NCBI GenBank assembly: GCA_903887775.1
Contig: CAISRB010000024.1
Span: 248,001 to 312,000, forward strand
Length of the DNA stretch: 64,000 nucleotides
Origin: an uncultured Bacteroidales bacterium
GTDB taxonomy: Bacteria > Bacteroidota > Bacteroidia > Bacteroidales > FEN-979
Direction of reading: 5' to 3'
Positions 51,498 to 60,250 of the stretch are shown in pieces (position 1 is the stretch's first letter; the number at the start of each line of letters is the position of its first letter). The notes under the pieces were generated by a model. It did no database searches. It was not told where the DNA came from and saw only the letters and a program-made list of their open reading frames with translations. The translations under genes were made by a program, and so were the position numbers.

Positions 51498-51505
51498 TAT
51501 ATTTG
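51498..51505 (+). promoter_or_regulatory. -7 box TATATTTG for the ABC-F gene
   Basis: A TAnnTTTG match 8 nt before ATG 51514. It overlaps codons of an in-frame upstream ATG (51493), arguing that 51514 is the true start. Confidence 0.5.
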
Positions 51506-51513
51506 TCAAACCG

Positions 51514-53451
51514 ATGGTATCGTTATCCAATATATCAGTACAGTTCGGGGGAGTGCCCCTCTTCGACCGTGTTTCTTTTATCATTAACGATAAAGACCGT
51601 ATCGGCCTCGTAGGGAAGAACGGGGCAGGGAAATCAACCCTGCTTAAAATCATCAACGGGACTCAGAAGTCAGGAGAGGGTGAAGTCGTCGTTCCTGAAG
51701 GTCAGACTATCGGATACCTTCCGCAGGAAATGGAGATACAAAGCCGTAAAACGGTCATTGCCGAAGCAACGATGGCCTTCACTGAGATCGTCGAAATGGA
51801 GGACCGGCTGAAAAGCCTGGAATCGGAGATCCACTCAAGGCAGGACTATGAGTCGGACGAATACCATGGTCTTCTGAAACAGCAATCCGACATTTATGAG
51901 CATTATCATATATTGGGTGGCAGTTCCGTTCACGCTGACGTGGAAAAAGTATTAACAGGGCTTGGCTTTTCCCGTGAGGATTTTAATCGATCTATGTCGG
52001 AATTCAGCAGCGGATGGCAGATGAGGGTTGAAATCGCGAAGATACTTTTGCGACGTCCCAACCTGATACTTCTTGATGAGCCTACAAATCACCTTGATAT
52101 TGAAGCTATTCAATGGCTTGAGAGCTTCCTCGTCCAGTACCGGGGCGCGGTCATCCTTGTTTCCCACGACCGGGCTTTCCTCGACACCGTTACCACAAGG
52201 ACCATCGAGATTACGATGGGGAAGATCTATGATTATAAAGCCAACTATTCCGGCTATGTGGAAATGCGGGAGGAAAGGATGGAGAACCAGCTTGCAACCT
52301 ATGAGAACCAGCAAAGGCAGATCCGCCAGGTTGAGAGGTTTATCGAGAGATTCAGGTCTAAAAACACGAAGGCAAAACAGGTACAATCGAGGATCAAAAT
52401 GCTCGGGAAAATGGAGATTGTTGAAGTGGATGCTACGGATGAATCTTCTATTCATTTTCGTTTCCCACCTGCCCCTCATTCAGGAAAAATTGTACTTGAA
52501 GGCAAAAAGATTATCAAGGATTATCCCCAGAAAAGAGTCCTGCACTCTTTGGATTTTTCAGTCATCAAAGGTGAACGCATTGCTTTCGTAGGGCGCAACG
52601 GAGAAGGGAAAACGACACTCTCGAAGATCATTGCGGGAGTTCTTGAATATTCGGGAGAATTAAAAAAAGGTCATAATGTCGTAACCGGGTATTATGCCCA
52701 GGACCAGAGTGAACATCTCAATCCTGAGCTCACCGTGTTTAAGACCATTGATGAAATTGCGGTCGGGGACATCAGGCCCAGGATCAAAGCGATACTTGGG
52801 GGTTTCCTTTTCAGTGGCGATGATATAGAAAAGAAGGTGAAGGTACTCAGCGGGGGGGAAAGGTCCAGGCTTTCCATTGCAAAACTTTTACTATCTCCAG
52901 TCAACCTTCTTATCCTCGATGAACCCACGAACCATCTGGATATGCGGTCTAAAGATATACTGAAAAGCGCACTTCTCAGGTATGACGGTACGCTGATTAT
53001 TGTCTCCCATGATCGTGATTTTTTGCAGGGACTCACTAACAGGGTGTTCGAATTCAGGGATGGAAGAATAAAGGAATACCTCGGCGATATATACGATTAC
53101 CTTGAGCAGAGAAAGATCAGGGCGCTTTCGGAACTGGAGAAAGATTCAGCCGGAATAAAAGACAGTTCTCCGGATACTGTTTCTGAAAATAAAATAAGTT
53201 ACGAGAAAAAGAAGGAATCGGAACGTGACCTTCGAAAACTCAGGAACCAGATAAGCCGCTCGGAGGATGAAATTGAGCGGCTTGAAAACGAGATCAGAAT
53301 CCAGGAAGGTATGCTGGGTGAACCGCAAAAGTACCAGGAGAGAATAAGGGATGGTTCCCTTAGCAAAGCGTATGAAGATATGAAATCAAGGCTTTCGGCG
53401 GAAATGGAAAGATGGGAAGCCTTGCATAATGAGCTTGAACAGCTTTCCTGA
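51514..53451 (+). CDS. ABC-F family ATPase
   Basis: About 645 residues from ATG 51514 (MVSLSNISVQFGG); the alternative ATG 51493 lies directly on the terminator T-run. Two ATP-binding domains have Walker A GKNGAGKST and GRNGEGKTT, signatures FSSGWQMR and LSGGERSR, and Walker B LLDEPTNHLD and LILDEPTNHLD. A linker helix pair (about 235-300, rich in Arg/Gln) and a C-terminal coiled coil (about 560-640) are typical. There are no membrane helices. ABC-F proteins act on the ribosome; a resistance role cannot be inferred. The stop codon directly abuts the convergent polyprenyl synthetase stop. Confidence 0.94.
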   Translation: MVSLSNISVQFGGVPLFDRVSFIINDKDRIGLVGKNGAGKSTLLKIINGTQKSGEGEVVVPEGQTIGYLPQEMEIQSRKTVIAEATMAFTEIVEMEDRLKSLESEIHSRQDYESDEYHGLLKQQSDIYEHYHILGGSSVHADVEKVLTGLGFSREDFNRSMSEFSSGWQMRVEIAKILLRRPNLILLDEPTNHLDIEAIQWLESFLVQYRGAVILVSHDRAFLDTVTTRTIEITMGKIYDYKANYSGYVEMREERMENQLATYENQQRQIRQVERFIERFRSKNTKAKQVQSRIKMLGKMEIVEVDATDESSIHFRFPPAPHSGKIVLEGKKIIKDYPQKRVLHSLDFSVIKGERIAFVGRNGEGKTTLSKIIAGVLEYSGELKKGHNVVTGYYAQDQSEHLNPELTVFKTIDEIAVGDIRPRIKAILGGFLFSGDDIEKKVKVLSGGERSRLSIAKLLLSPVNLLILDEPTNHLDMRSKDILKSALLRYDGTLIIVSHDRDFLQGLTNRVFEFRDGRIKEYLGDIYDYLEQRKIRALSELEKDSAGIKDSSPDTVSENKISYEKKKESERDLRKLRNQISRSEDEIERLENEIRIQEGMLGEPQKYQERIRDGSLSKAYEDMKSRLSAEMERWEALHNELEQLS

Positions 53452-54426
53452 TCAGGTTTCCCGGTTCACCATCTGGCCCGCAATTTCAAGCAAAATCTGC
53501 TTTCTGTCTTCGGGAATATTAATCCTCGACATTATTTCGATAGCTTTTGTAAAATATTCATCGATCATCGAGCGTGTAAGAATGTCAATTTGCAGCTCCT
53601 TATATATTTCTGTAATGATGTTAACTTTTTTCCGGGCAGAGAGCGATCTCTTATTAAAATTATTTTTAAGTAACTCCAGTGAATTCCCGCCTGCCAGCTC
53701 AAAAGCCTTCAGGTATAAAAAAGTCTTTTTATTTGTAACTATATCGTTCCCTATTTCCTTTCCAAACTTATCCACTTCTCCGAAAACATCGAGGTAATCA
53801 TCCTGTAGCTGAAAAGCAAGCCCCAGGTTTTCACCAAATGCATAAATAAGATTGGCTTCTTCCTCGGGTGCCTTAGCTATAATAGCCCCAAGTTTTAGAC
53901 TGCAGGATATCAGCACAGCGGTTTTCAGCCTTATCATCAGGATGTAATCATCAATCGAGATACCTGCCATAAATTCGTAGTCCATATCGTATTGCTGGCC
54001 TTCGCAGACCTTTCTGGCGGTATCGTTGAACAGTTCAAGTACCTGGGGTAAAAGAGAGGGAGTTGTCTTCGTTACCAGCTCATAAGCCATTACAAAAAGA
54101 GTATCACCCGACAGAATGGCAGAATTTGTATTCCACTTTTTAAAAACTGTTTCCTTGCCTCTCCTGAGAGGAGCATGGTCCATAATATCATCGTGGAGCA
54201 GGGTGAAATTATGGAAGAGTTCGAGTCCCATTGCGGGAGCAAGGGCATCTTCAATTTTTCCTCCGAAAAGATCACAGGATATAAGTGTAAGGAGAGGCCT
54301 CAGGCGTTTTCCTCCCAGTTCCATCATGTATTTAATCGGATCATAAAGGGAAAGGGGCTGAAAATGAAAATTTGCCGTTTGAAAGGCTGCTGATATTACG
54401 TCCTGTAGCTCTTTTTTCGTGTACAT
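53452..54426 (-). CDS. Polyprenyl diphosphate synthase
   Basis: A 324-residue trans-prenyltransferase. The two aspartate-rich motifs are DDIMD (after LLH) and DDYLD (in QLQDDYLDVFGE); GGKRLRPLLTL precedes the first. It condenses isopentenyl units onto an allylic diphosphate, giving quinone side chains or shorter prenyl diphosphates. Chain length cannot be read with confidence. Co-directional with rfbA but separated by 58 nt. Confidence 0.93.
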   Translation of the reverse strand: MYTKKELQDVISAAFQTANFHFQPLSLYDPIKYMMELGGKRLRPLLTLISCDLFGGKIEDALAPAMGLELFHNFTLLHDDIMDHAPLRRGKETVFKKWNTNSAILSGDTLFVMAYELVTKTTPSLLPQVLELFNDTARKVCEGQQYDMDYEFMAGISIDDYILMIRLKTAVLISCSLKLGAIIAKAPEEEANLIYAFGENLGLAFQLQDDYLDVFGEVDKFGKEIGNDIVTNKKTFLYLKAFELAGGNSLELLKNNFNKRSLSARKKVNIITEIYKELQIDILTRSMIDEYFTKAIEIMSRINIPEDRKQILLEIAGQMVNRET

Positions 54427-54484
54427 GGGTGGATGTCAGTATCCCATAGCGCCAGCATTCTGCCGCATCGGGAGATTTTTGGAT

Positions 54485-55363
54485 CTATTTCGAGAAACCC
54501 GGAAGATCATCGAGATTCAATAAATATTGGCCATAACCGCTTTTCAGCAGGGGCTGTGCAACACGGGTCAGCTGTTCCCTGTCTATAAACCTCATCCTGT
54601 AAGCGATCTCTTCAATACAGCCTATTTTAAGTCCCTGCCTGTTCTGGACGACTTCTACGAATTGTGCAGCCTGAAGCAGGGATTCAAAAGTGCCGGTATC
54701 AAGCCAGGCAATGCCGCGGCTCAGCACCCCAACCTTTAATTTGCCCTGCTCAAGATAATGGCGGTTTACATCTGTAATCTCGTACTCGCCTCTTGCACTT
54801 GGTTTTGTGTTCTGAGCTACTTCAATAACCGAATTGTCGTAAAAATAAAGGCCTGGTACGGCAAAACTTGACTTCGGTTGTTTTGGTTTTTCTTCAATCG
54901 AAAGCGCCTTGTGGTGTTCGTCAAACTCAACAACCCCGTATCGCTCAGGGTCCTGCACATGGTAAGCAAAAACAATTCCCCCTTCAGGTCTGCTGCTCTC
55001 CTGAACCAGTTGTGATAATCCATTTCCGTAAAAAATATTGTCGCCCAGGATCAGGGAAACACTATCCTTCCCTATGAACTCCCTGCCGATTATAAATGCC
55101 TGGGCAAGTCCGTTGGGAACAGCCTGTTCTGCATAAGAAAACGACATCCCGATCTCCTGGCCATCGCCTAAAAGCTTCCGGAAGTTCGGAAGGTCAAAAG
55201 GGGTAGAAATAATGAGGATCTCACGAATCCCGGCCATCATCAGAACCGATAAGGGATAATAGATCATTGGTTTGTCATAAATCGGCATCATCTGTTTGCT
55301 CACGGCAAGGGTAAGAGGATGAAGTCGTGTTCCGGACCCGCCGGCAAGGACGATTCCTTTCAT
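54485..55363 (-). CDS. rfbA: Glucose-1-phosphate thymidylyltransferase
   Basis: A 292-residue nucleotidyltransferase forming dTDP-glucose from dTTP and glucose-1-phosphate, the first step to dTDP-rhamnose. The signature [19 protein letters not shown] is at residues 8-26, the active-site region includes [10 protein letters not shown], and [11 protein letters not shown] follows. Normal length. rfbB-D are not in the window. The gap upstream, to the RND gene stop, is almost entirely GCGTTAT words. Confidence 0.95.
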   Translation of the reverse strand: MKGIVLAGGSGTRLHPLTLAVSKQMMPIYDKPMIYYPLSVLMMAGIREILIISTPFDLPNFRKLLGDGQEIGMSFSYAEQAVPNGLAQAFIIGREFIGKDSVSLILGDNIFYGNGLSQLVQESSRPEGGIVFAYHVQDPERYGVVEFDEHHKALSIEEKPKQPKSSFAVPGLYFYDNSVIEVAQNTKPSARGEYEITDVNRHYLEQGKLKVGVLSRGIAWLDTGTFESLLQAAQFVEVVQNRQGLKIGCIEEIAYRMRFIDREQLTRVAQPLLKSGYGQYLLNLDDLPGFSK

Positions 55364-55372
55364 GTGTTAAGG

Positions 55373-55446
55373 AGTTATTGCGTTATTGCGTTCAGCGTTA
55401 TAGCGTTATGGCGTTCAGCGTTATGGCGTTTAGCGTTAGTGCGTTC
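55373..55446. repeat. GCGTTAT word array
   Basis: Ten units of 7 or 8 nt (TTGCGTTA, TTGCGTT, CAGCGTTA, TAGCGTTA, TGGCGTT, CAGCGTTA, TGGCGTT, TAGCGTTA, GTGCGTT) fill the rfbA-RND gap. The same words occur at 19695-19740 and 60211-60241. Confidence 0.9.
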
Positions 55447-55451
55447 TATAT

Positions 55452-57818
55452 TCATTCCTTCCTCCCTTCATCCCTTTCGTCCTCATAAATATCCAGGATA
55501 GGTTCCTCAAACGCCTTCGTGGTGCTCCAACGGTCAAGGGTCAGCAACATCGATGGCAAAACGAACATGTTCAGGAGTCCGGCAACGAGAAGTGTTATGG
55601 AGACAAGAAAGCCCAAAGCCTGTGTCCCTCCGAATGTCGAAAGGACGAAAACCCCAAATCCGAAGAAAAGAACAGTCGAGGAATAGATCATGCTGTAACC
55701 GGTTTCTTTCAGGGCCGAGATTACAGAGTATGGGATATCGTGGTTCGAGTGTTTAAGCTGCAAGCGGTAACGCGACAGGAACTGTATGGAATTGTCAACC
55801 GAAATGCCAAGTGCAATGCTGAAGATGAGAATAGTAGATGGCTTTATCGGAATTCCGGTAAAGCCCATAAGTGCTGCGGTCATCAGCTGGGGAATGATAT
55901 TAGGCACCAGCGAGATCAGTATCATACGCCAGGAAGTGAACAGGAATGCAAGGATACCGGCAATGATCACAATGGCCAAAGCGATGCTTTCCCAAAGATT
56001 CCTGATGAGGAAATTCGTTCCTTTCATGAAAACCACGGAGGTCCCGGTTACATTTATTGTGTACTTTGAAGGATTGAAAATACTGTCGATCTTGGGTTTA
56101 AGGTTCTTCTGAATGCTGTCAATTTTAAAAATTCCTACGTTGGCCATTTGAACGCTCACCCGGGTGACCTGGTAATTGCTGTCGATAAAATTTTTCAACA
56201 GGTTCTTTTTCTTTGGCTTCATATCGGGGATGTAATCGGCCATAAAAGCGATCTCGTTGGAGTTGGGCAAAGTGTAGAATTGGGGGTCTCCGCCATAAAA
56301 GGCCTGCTTGGCTGTTTTAATAACTTCCACTACCGACAGCGCTTTTGAAAGTTCCGGGTATTTTGAAAGTGTATCCTGCAGCCTGTCGATCTTTTTTAAA
56401 GTGGAAAGCTGAAGGACACCTTTTTTCTTCCTCGTATCAATGGAAATTTCAAGAGGCATGATGCCTTTAAAATGCTTCTCAAAGAAAAGCAGGTCTTTAT
56501 AAATAGGATCCTTTTTCGAAATATCGTCAACAATAGTTCCGGAAGTATGAAGAAGGCTGGCCCCCACAATCCCAAAAACTATACATACTCCCATTGAAAT
56601 ATAGATCTGGCCGCGGTAATGAGTTACCCAGAAAACAGCTTTATTGATCAGTTTTGTGGCGATGCTTGCTTCGATATGTTTCACATGCCGGCTTTCGGGA
56701 GGTGGCAGGAAGCTGAAAATGATAGGGACCAGGGTCAGCGAGAGTACATAAACCACCATGATGTTGATGGCAGCTATCATTCCGAATTCAACGAGCAGCT
56801 TATTACGGGTGATTGTGAAAGCAGCAAATCCGGCAGCTGTGGCTGCGTTGGTAAGCAGGTTGGCCATGCCTATTCTTTGGATCACCCTCGAAAGCGCTTT
56901 GGCCTGGTTTTTATGATGGGCGAATTCGTAGTGGTATTTATTAAGGATGAAGATACAATTCTCTACACCTATTACAATAAGCAAAGGAGGGATAATGGCG
57001 GTAAGCATCGTGATCTTGTAAGCAAAAAGTCCCATAAATCCAACCGCCCAGGTAACCGAGATCATGATCACGAGCATTGGAAAGACGACTGCCTTGTAAG
57101 ATCGGAAGAAAACAAACAGGAAAAAGGCCGCGATGAGCAGGGTAAGCATGACGAAAAACTTCATTTCATGTTCCAGCTTTTTGGCGATCAGGGTCTGAAT
57201 ATACGGAAGGCCTGAAAAATGTACTTCAATATTATTGCGACTGCTGAACCTTTCTACCATATTTTTGATCCCGTCTATGAGTTTCAGCCTTGCCTTCGAA
57301 TGGATAAGGGATTTGTCGAGAGTAAGGGCAAACAGGTAAGCCGAGGTGGTCCTGTTATAAAGAAGGTGCTCGTAAAAAGGAAGAGAAAGTATAAGCCTGT
57401 GAATGGAATCCAGTTCCGGCTGAGAAGCCGGCTTTTTCGGGCTGATCGGTACGAAAACGAACTTGCGGAGAGAATCGTTTTTTACAAGATTGAATATCCT
57501 GGTCACTGATACAATACCTTCGACGCCCTGAATATGGCTGAGTGAATCAGACAGGTCGAAAACCGCATTAAAATTCTTAAGTTTAAAGAGTTGCGGCTCT
57601 ATGATACCGATGAACATCACGGAACCATCTTCGCCGAATTGGTTAATGAATTTCTGGTAGACCCTGATAGTGGTGTCTGTTGCAGGAAGTATGCTTTCAC
57701 TTTTGTATTGCAGCTGTACATTTGTGGCTTTAAAAGCCATAAATGCGGTGAGCACTGCTATTGTAAGAAGAATAAGGATCCGGTTCCTGAGAATGAACCG
57801 TACAAGAAAATTCCACAT
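55452..57818 (-). CDS. RND/MMPL-family transporter
   Basis: A 788-residue protein with about 12 membrane helices in two halves: helix 1 near residue 15, a large loop (about 35-220), a five-helix bundle (about 225-410), a second large loop, then a final bundle (about 620-770). GVENCIFILNKYHYE and GISVDNSIQFLSRYR are the corresponding charged motifs of the two halves, as in MMPL/hopanoid- or lipid-type RND exporters. No membrane-fusion or outer-membrane partner is adjacent. The substrate is unknown; lipid export is the common theme. Confidence 0.88.
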   Translation of the reverse strand: MWNFLVRFILRNRILILLTIAVLTAFMAFKATNVQLQYKSESILPATDTTIRVYQKFINQFGEDGSVMFIGIIEPQLFKLKNFNAVFDLSDSLSHIQGVEGIVSVTRIFNLVKNDSLRKFVFVPISPKKPASQPELDSIHRLILSLPFYEHLLYNRTTSAYLFALTLDKSLIHSKARLKLIDGIKNMVERFSSRNNIEVHFSGLPYIQTLIAKKLEHEMKFFVMLTLLIAAFFLFVFFRSYKAVVFPMLVIMISVTWAVGFMGLFAYKITMLTAIIPPLLIVIGVENCIFILNKYHYEFAHHKNQAKALSRVIQRIGMANLLTNAATAAGFAAFTITRNKLLVEFGMIAAINIMVVYVLSLTLVPIIFSFLPPPESRHVKHIEASIATKLINKAVFWVTHYRGQIYISMGVCIVFGIVGASLLHTSGTIVDDISKKDPIYKDLLFFEKHFKGIMPLEISIDTRKKKGVLQLSTLKKIDRLQDTLSKYPELSKALSVVEVIKTAKQAFYGGDPQFYTLPNSNEIAFMADYIPDMKPKKKNLLKNFIDSNYQVTRVSVQMANVGIFKIDSIQKNLKPKIDSIFNPSKYTINVTGTSVVFMKGTNFLIRNLWESIALAIVIIAGILAFLFTSWRMILISLVPNIIPQLMTAALMGFTGIPIKPSTILIFSIALGISVDNSIQFLSRYRLQLKHSNHDIPYSVISALKETGYSMIYSSTVLFFGFGVFVLSTFGGTQALGFLVSITLLVAGLLNMFVLPSMLLTLDRWSTTKAFEEPILDIYEDERDEGRKE

Positions 57819-57882
57819 GGCAATTTGAAACTGCGAAAGTACGAAAATATGCCGATTTATTCAATTCCAGCCAAATGATTGG

Positions 57883-57890
57883 TACTTTTG
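57883..57890 (+). promoter_or_regulatory. -7 box TACTTTTG for the 2-hydroxyacid dehydrogenase
   Basis: A TAnnTTTG match 65 nt before ATG 57956, in the divergent gap with the RND gene. Confidence 0.4.
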
Positions 57891-57955
57891 TGGGGAAATT
57901 AAAAGCAGGATAAGTCGCTTTTCGCCGATGGTGGATGTCATGCTTTAAGCTATTT

Positions 57956-58900
57956 ATGAATAAGGTTCTTATCATCGACACTGTGCATCCTCTCATCAGG
58001 GAGGAGCTTACGGCAATGGGATTTCATTGCGAGGAATTTCCTGATTTCGGAACAAAAGATTATGAGACCATTGCAGCTGATTATACGGGCATAGTCATCC
58101 GCAGTAAAATAACAATAGACAAGGGTTTTCTTGATAAAGCGAAACAGCTCAGGTTCATCGCAAGGGTGGGCTCGGGTCTTGAAAATATTGATGTAAAGTA
58201 CTCGGAAAGCCTTGGGATCCACTGTCTGAATTCTCCCGAAGGCAACAGGGATGCGGTTGGAGAGCATACCCTGGGCCTGCTGCTTGCCCTTTTAAATCAT
58301 ATTTGCCGCGCTAATGCCGAGATACGGCATGGGATGTGGATCAGGGAAGGAAACCGGGGCATCGAAATCAAAGGAAAAACCATAGGGATCATAGGTTACG
58401 GAAATATGGGCGGGGCTTTTGCTCAAAGGCTCAAAGGGTTTGAAGCCAATGTCATTGCTTATGATAAATATAAAAGCGGATATTCGGATGGGAACGTAAC
58501 TGAAAGTACAATGGATGAGTTATGGGGGATGGCCGATATTGTAAGCCTCCATATTCCTCTCAATGAAGAAACACACTACCTGGCCAATGAGGTTTTCTTT
58601 GAGAAATTCAGGAAGGATATTTTCTTCTTGAACACATCAAGAGGCGGAATAGTTAACACTGCTGCTCTTGTTGCTTCTCTGAAAGCAGGAAAGGTCAGAG
58701 CAGCAGCCCTGGATGTACTCGAGTTTGAGGACAGCTCTTTTGAAGCGCTTTCAAAAGACATACCGCCTGATTTCAGGTATTTGCTTGATTCTGATAATGT
58801 GATTCTTACGCCTCATATTGCCGGCTGGACCCTGGAGTCGAATGTGAAGCTTGCAAAGGTTTTGGTTGATAAAATCCGACATCTGATATCCGACATCTGA
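57956..58900 (+). CDS. D-2-hydroxyacid dehydrogenase (phosphoglycerate dehydrogenase-like)
   Basis: About 314 residues from ATG 57956 (MNKVLIIDTVHP). The NAD-binding loop is GIIGYGNMGGAFAQ, the family signature is ARVGSGLENID, and the catalytic Arg/Glu/His set includes NTSRGGIVN and LTPHIAGWT. It lacks the C-terminal ACT domain of long SerA enzymes. Serine synthesis is plausible but other 2-hydroxyacids are possible. The last residues (RHLISDI) and the stop codon are read from ATCCGAC/ATCTGAT heptamers. Confidence 0.9.
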   Translation: MNKVLIIDTVHPLIREELTAMGFHCEEFPDFGTKDYETIAADYTGIVIRSKITIDKGFLDKAKQLRFIARVGSGLENIDVKYSESLGIHCLNSPEGNRDAVGEHTLGLLLALLNHICRANAEIRHGMWIREGNRGIEIKGKTIGIIGYGNMGGAFAQRLKGFEANVIAYDKYKSGYSDGNVTESTMDELWGMADIVSLHIPLNEETHYLANEVFFEKFRKDIFFLNTSRGGIVNTAALVASLKAGKVRAAALDVLEFEDSSFEALSKDIPPDFRYLLDSDNVILTPHIAGWTLESNVKLAKVLVDKIRHLISDI

Positions 58901-58927
58901 CATCCTGCTTCCTTCATCCTGCATCTT
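58868..58927. repeat. ATCCGAC/ATCTGAC heptamer word array
   Basis: ATCCGAC, ATCTGAT, ATCCGAC, ATCTGAC, ATCCTGC, TTCCTTC, ATCCTGC, ATCTTCA: eight consecutive 7-nt units spanning the dehydrogenase stop codon and the gap to the phosphofructokinase promoter. Confidence 0.85.
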
Positions 58928-58938
58928 CAAATTTTTGA

Positions 58939-58946
58939 TAGCTTTG
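58939..58946 (+). promoter_or_regulatory. -7 box TAGCTTTG for the phosphofructokinase gene
   Basis: A TAnnTTTG match 23 nt before ATG 58970. Confidence 0.45.
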
Positions 58947-58969
58947 CAAAAAAATAAAATACCTTTCTC

Positions 58970-60202
58970 ATGAGACTTGAACACAAACTTTTTAAAGGAA
59001 AAACCCTGGCGATCCTTTCAGGCGGAGGCGACACTCCGGCTATAAACTCAAGCATTGAAGCAATCCGCAACAGGGCTTCACTCCTGGGTTTTAGAGTTTA
59101 TGGCGTGCTGAGAGGCTGGAAGGGCCTGCTTGGCGATGGCGATATTGTTGATCTTACAAACCAGCCTTATGACGGGTATTATGGCGGAACGGCTTTACGT
59201 TCGAGCCGCACTAATCCATTCCCTTCAAAAAAGAATCCTGAGAGCAGGGTTCCCCAGGTTTTGAAAAATCTTGAACGCTATAAAATCGATGTGCTTGTTA
59301 CAATTGGGGGTGATGATACGAACGGAGCTGCAAAACGCCTTTTCGAAACGGAAGGCATTCCGGTCATAGGATTTCCGAAGACCATCGACAATGACTTGCG
59401 CACCCGTACATTTCATCATTACAACGGAAAGGATATCGAGGCCGTGCTTTGCCCGGGATTTCCATCGGCAGCCACGGCTATCATGGAGTTTGCCTCCAAA
59501 ATCAAAACTACCGCTGAATCCCATTCACGCATACTGATCCTTGAAGTCATGGGACGCGATGCGGGCTGGCTTACAGGAACTGCCTCCTTCGGGGGGGCAA
59601 ATCTCGGCCTTATCCCGGAATTTGACATCACGAAAGAACGCAAGGAAGTCTTCTTTGAGAAAGTGAAAGAGGCCTATATGAGTTCCAGGAAAAGATGCCT
59701 TGTGATCCCTGTGTCGGAAGGCATACGCTGGTATGATGAAAAGACAGGGAAGGTAGATGTGGTTTATGCTTCATCGGAGGTTGACGAATATGGCCACCCA
59801 AGGTTTGGAGGTGTGAGCGGCATTGTGGCCTCAGAGATCTCAACGCGACTGGGAATTGAAGCAAGAGCGCAAATATCAGGGTATTACCCCAGATCGGGCC
59901 ATTGCCGTCATTATGACCGCCGGCTTACTGCAACCCTTGCCGATAAAGTTGTTGACCTGCTGCTTCGGGAAGATTTCGGAATGATGCCGGTAATGAAAAG
60001 TATTGTTCCTTTTGTGGAACTGGAAGAATTCAACACCACAGCCATCGATATGGGAGCGGTAGGCAACAAACCCCTTTCTGATGAATATTACGACGTCAAC
60101 AGTTTTTCATTTACCGATGCGTATGCAGATTTCCTGACGAATATTCTTGACAAACCTGATTATCCCGAATTTAAATATCATTTCCCGGTAGTAATTCCGT
60201 AG
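58970..60202 (+). CDS. Pyrophosphate-type 6-phosphofructokinase
   Basis: A 410-residue phosphofructokinase. GGGDTPAIN (18-26) binds the phosphoryl donor. Residues Asp116 (in TIGGDDTNGA) and Lys137 (in GFPKTIDND) are those of PPi-dependent enzymes; ATP enzymes have Gly at both places. It therefore likely phosphorylates fructose-6-phosphate reversibly with pyrophosphate. MGRDAGWL contributes the substrate site, and length fits the shorter PFK-A clade. It follows the dehydrogenase on the same strand. Confidence 0.9.
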   Translation: MRLEHKLFKGKTLAILSGGGDTPAINSSIEAIRNRASLLGFRVYGVLRGWKGLLGDGDIVDLTNQPYDGYYGGTALRSSRTNPFPSKKNPESRVPQVLKNLERYKIDVLVTIGGDDTNGAAKRLFETEGIPVIGFPKTIDNDLRTRTFHHYNGKDIEAVLCPGFPSAATAIMEFASKIKTTAESHSRILILEVMGRDAGWLTGTASFGGANLGLIPEFDITKERKEVFFEKVKEAYMSSRKRCLVIPVSEGIRWYDEKTGKVDVVYASSEVDEYGHPRFGGVSGIVASEISTRLGIEARAQISGYYPRSGHCRHYDRRLTATLADKVVDLLLREDFGMMPVMKSIVPFVELEEFNTTAIDMGAVGNKPLSDEYYDVNSFSFTDAYADFLTNILDKPDYPEFKYHFPVVIP

Positions 60203-60210
60203 AAAAGAGT

Positions 60211-60241
60211 TCAGCGTTATTGCTTTCTGCGTTAGGGCGTT
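60211..60241. repeat. Short GCGTTA word repeat
   Basis: TTCAGCGTTATTGC, TTTCTGCGTTAG, GGCGTT between the convergent phosphofructokinase and aspartate kinase genes; same words as 55373-55446. Confidence 0.6.
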
Positions 60242-60250
60242 TTAATTCCG

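Noticed and set aside
51493-51513. ATG 51493 as the ABC-F start
   Set aside because: It follows directly on the terminator T-run and overlaps the TATATTTG box; ATG 51514 begins the conserved N-terminus.
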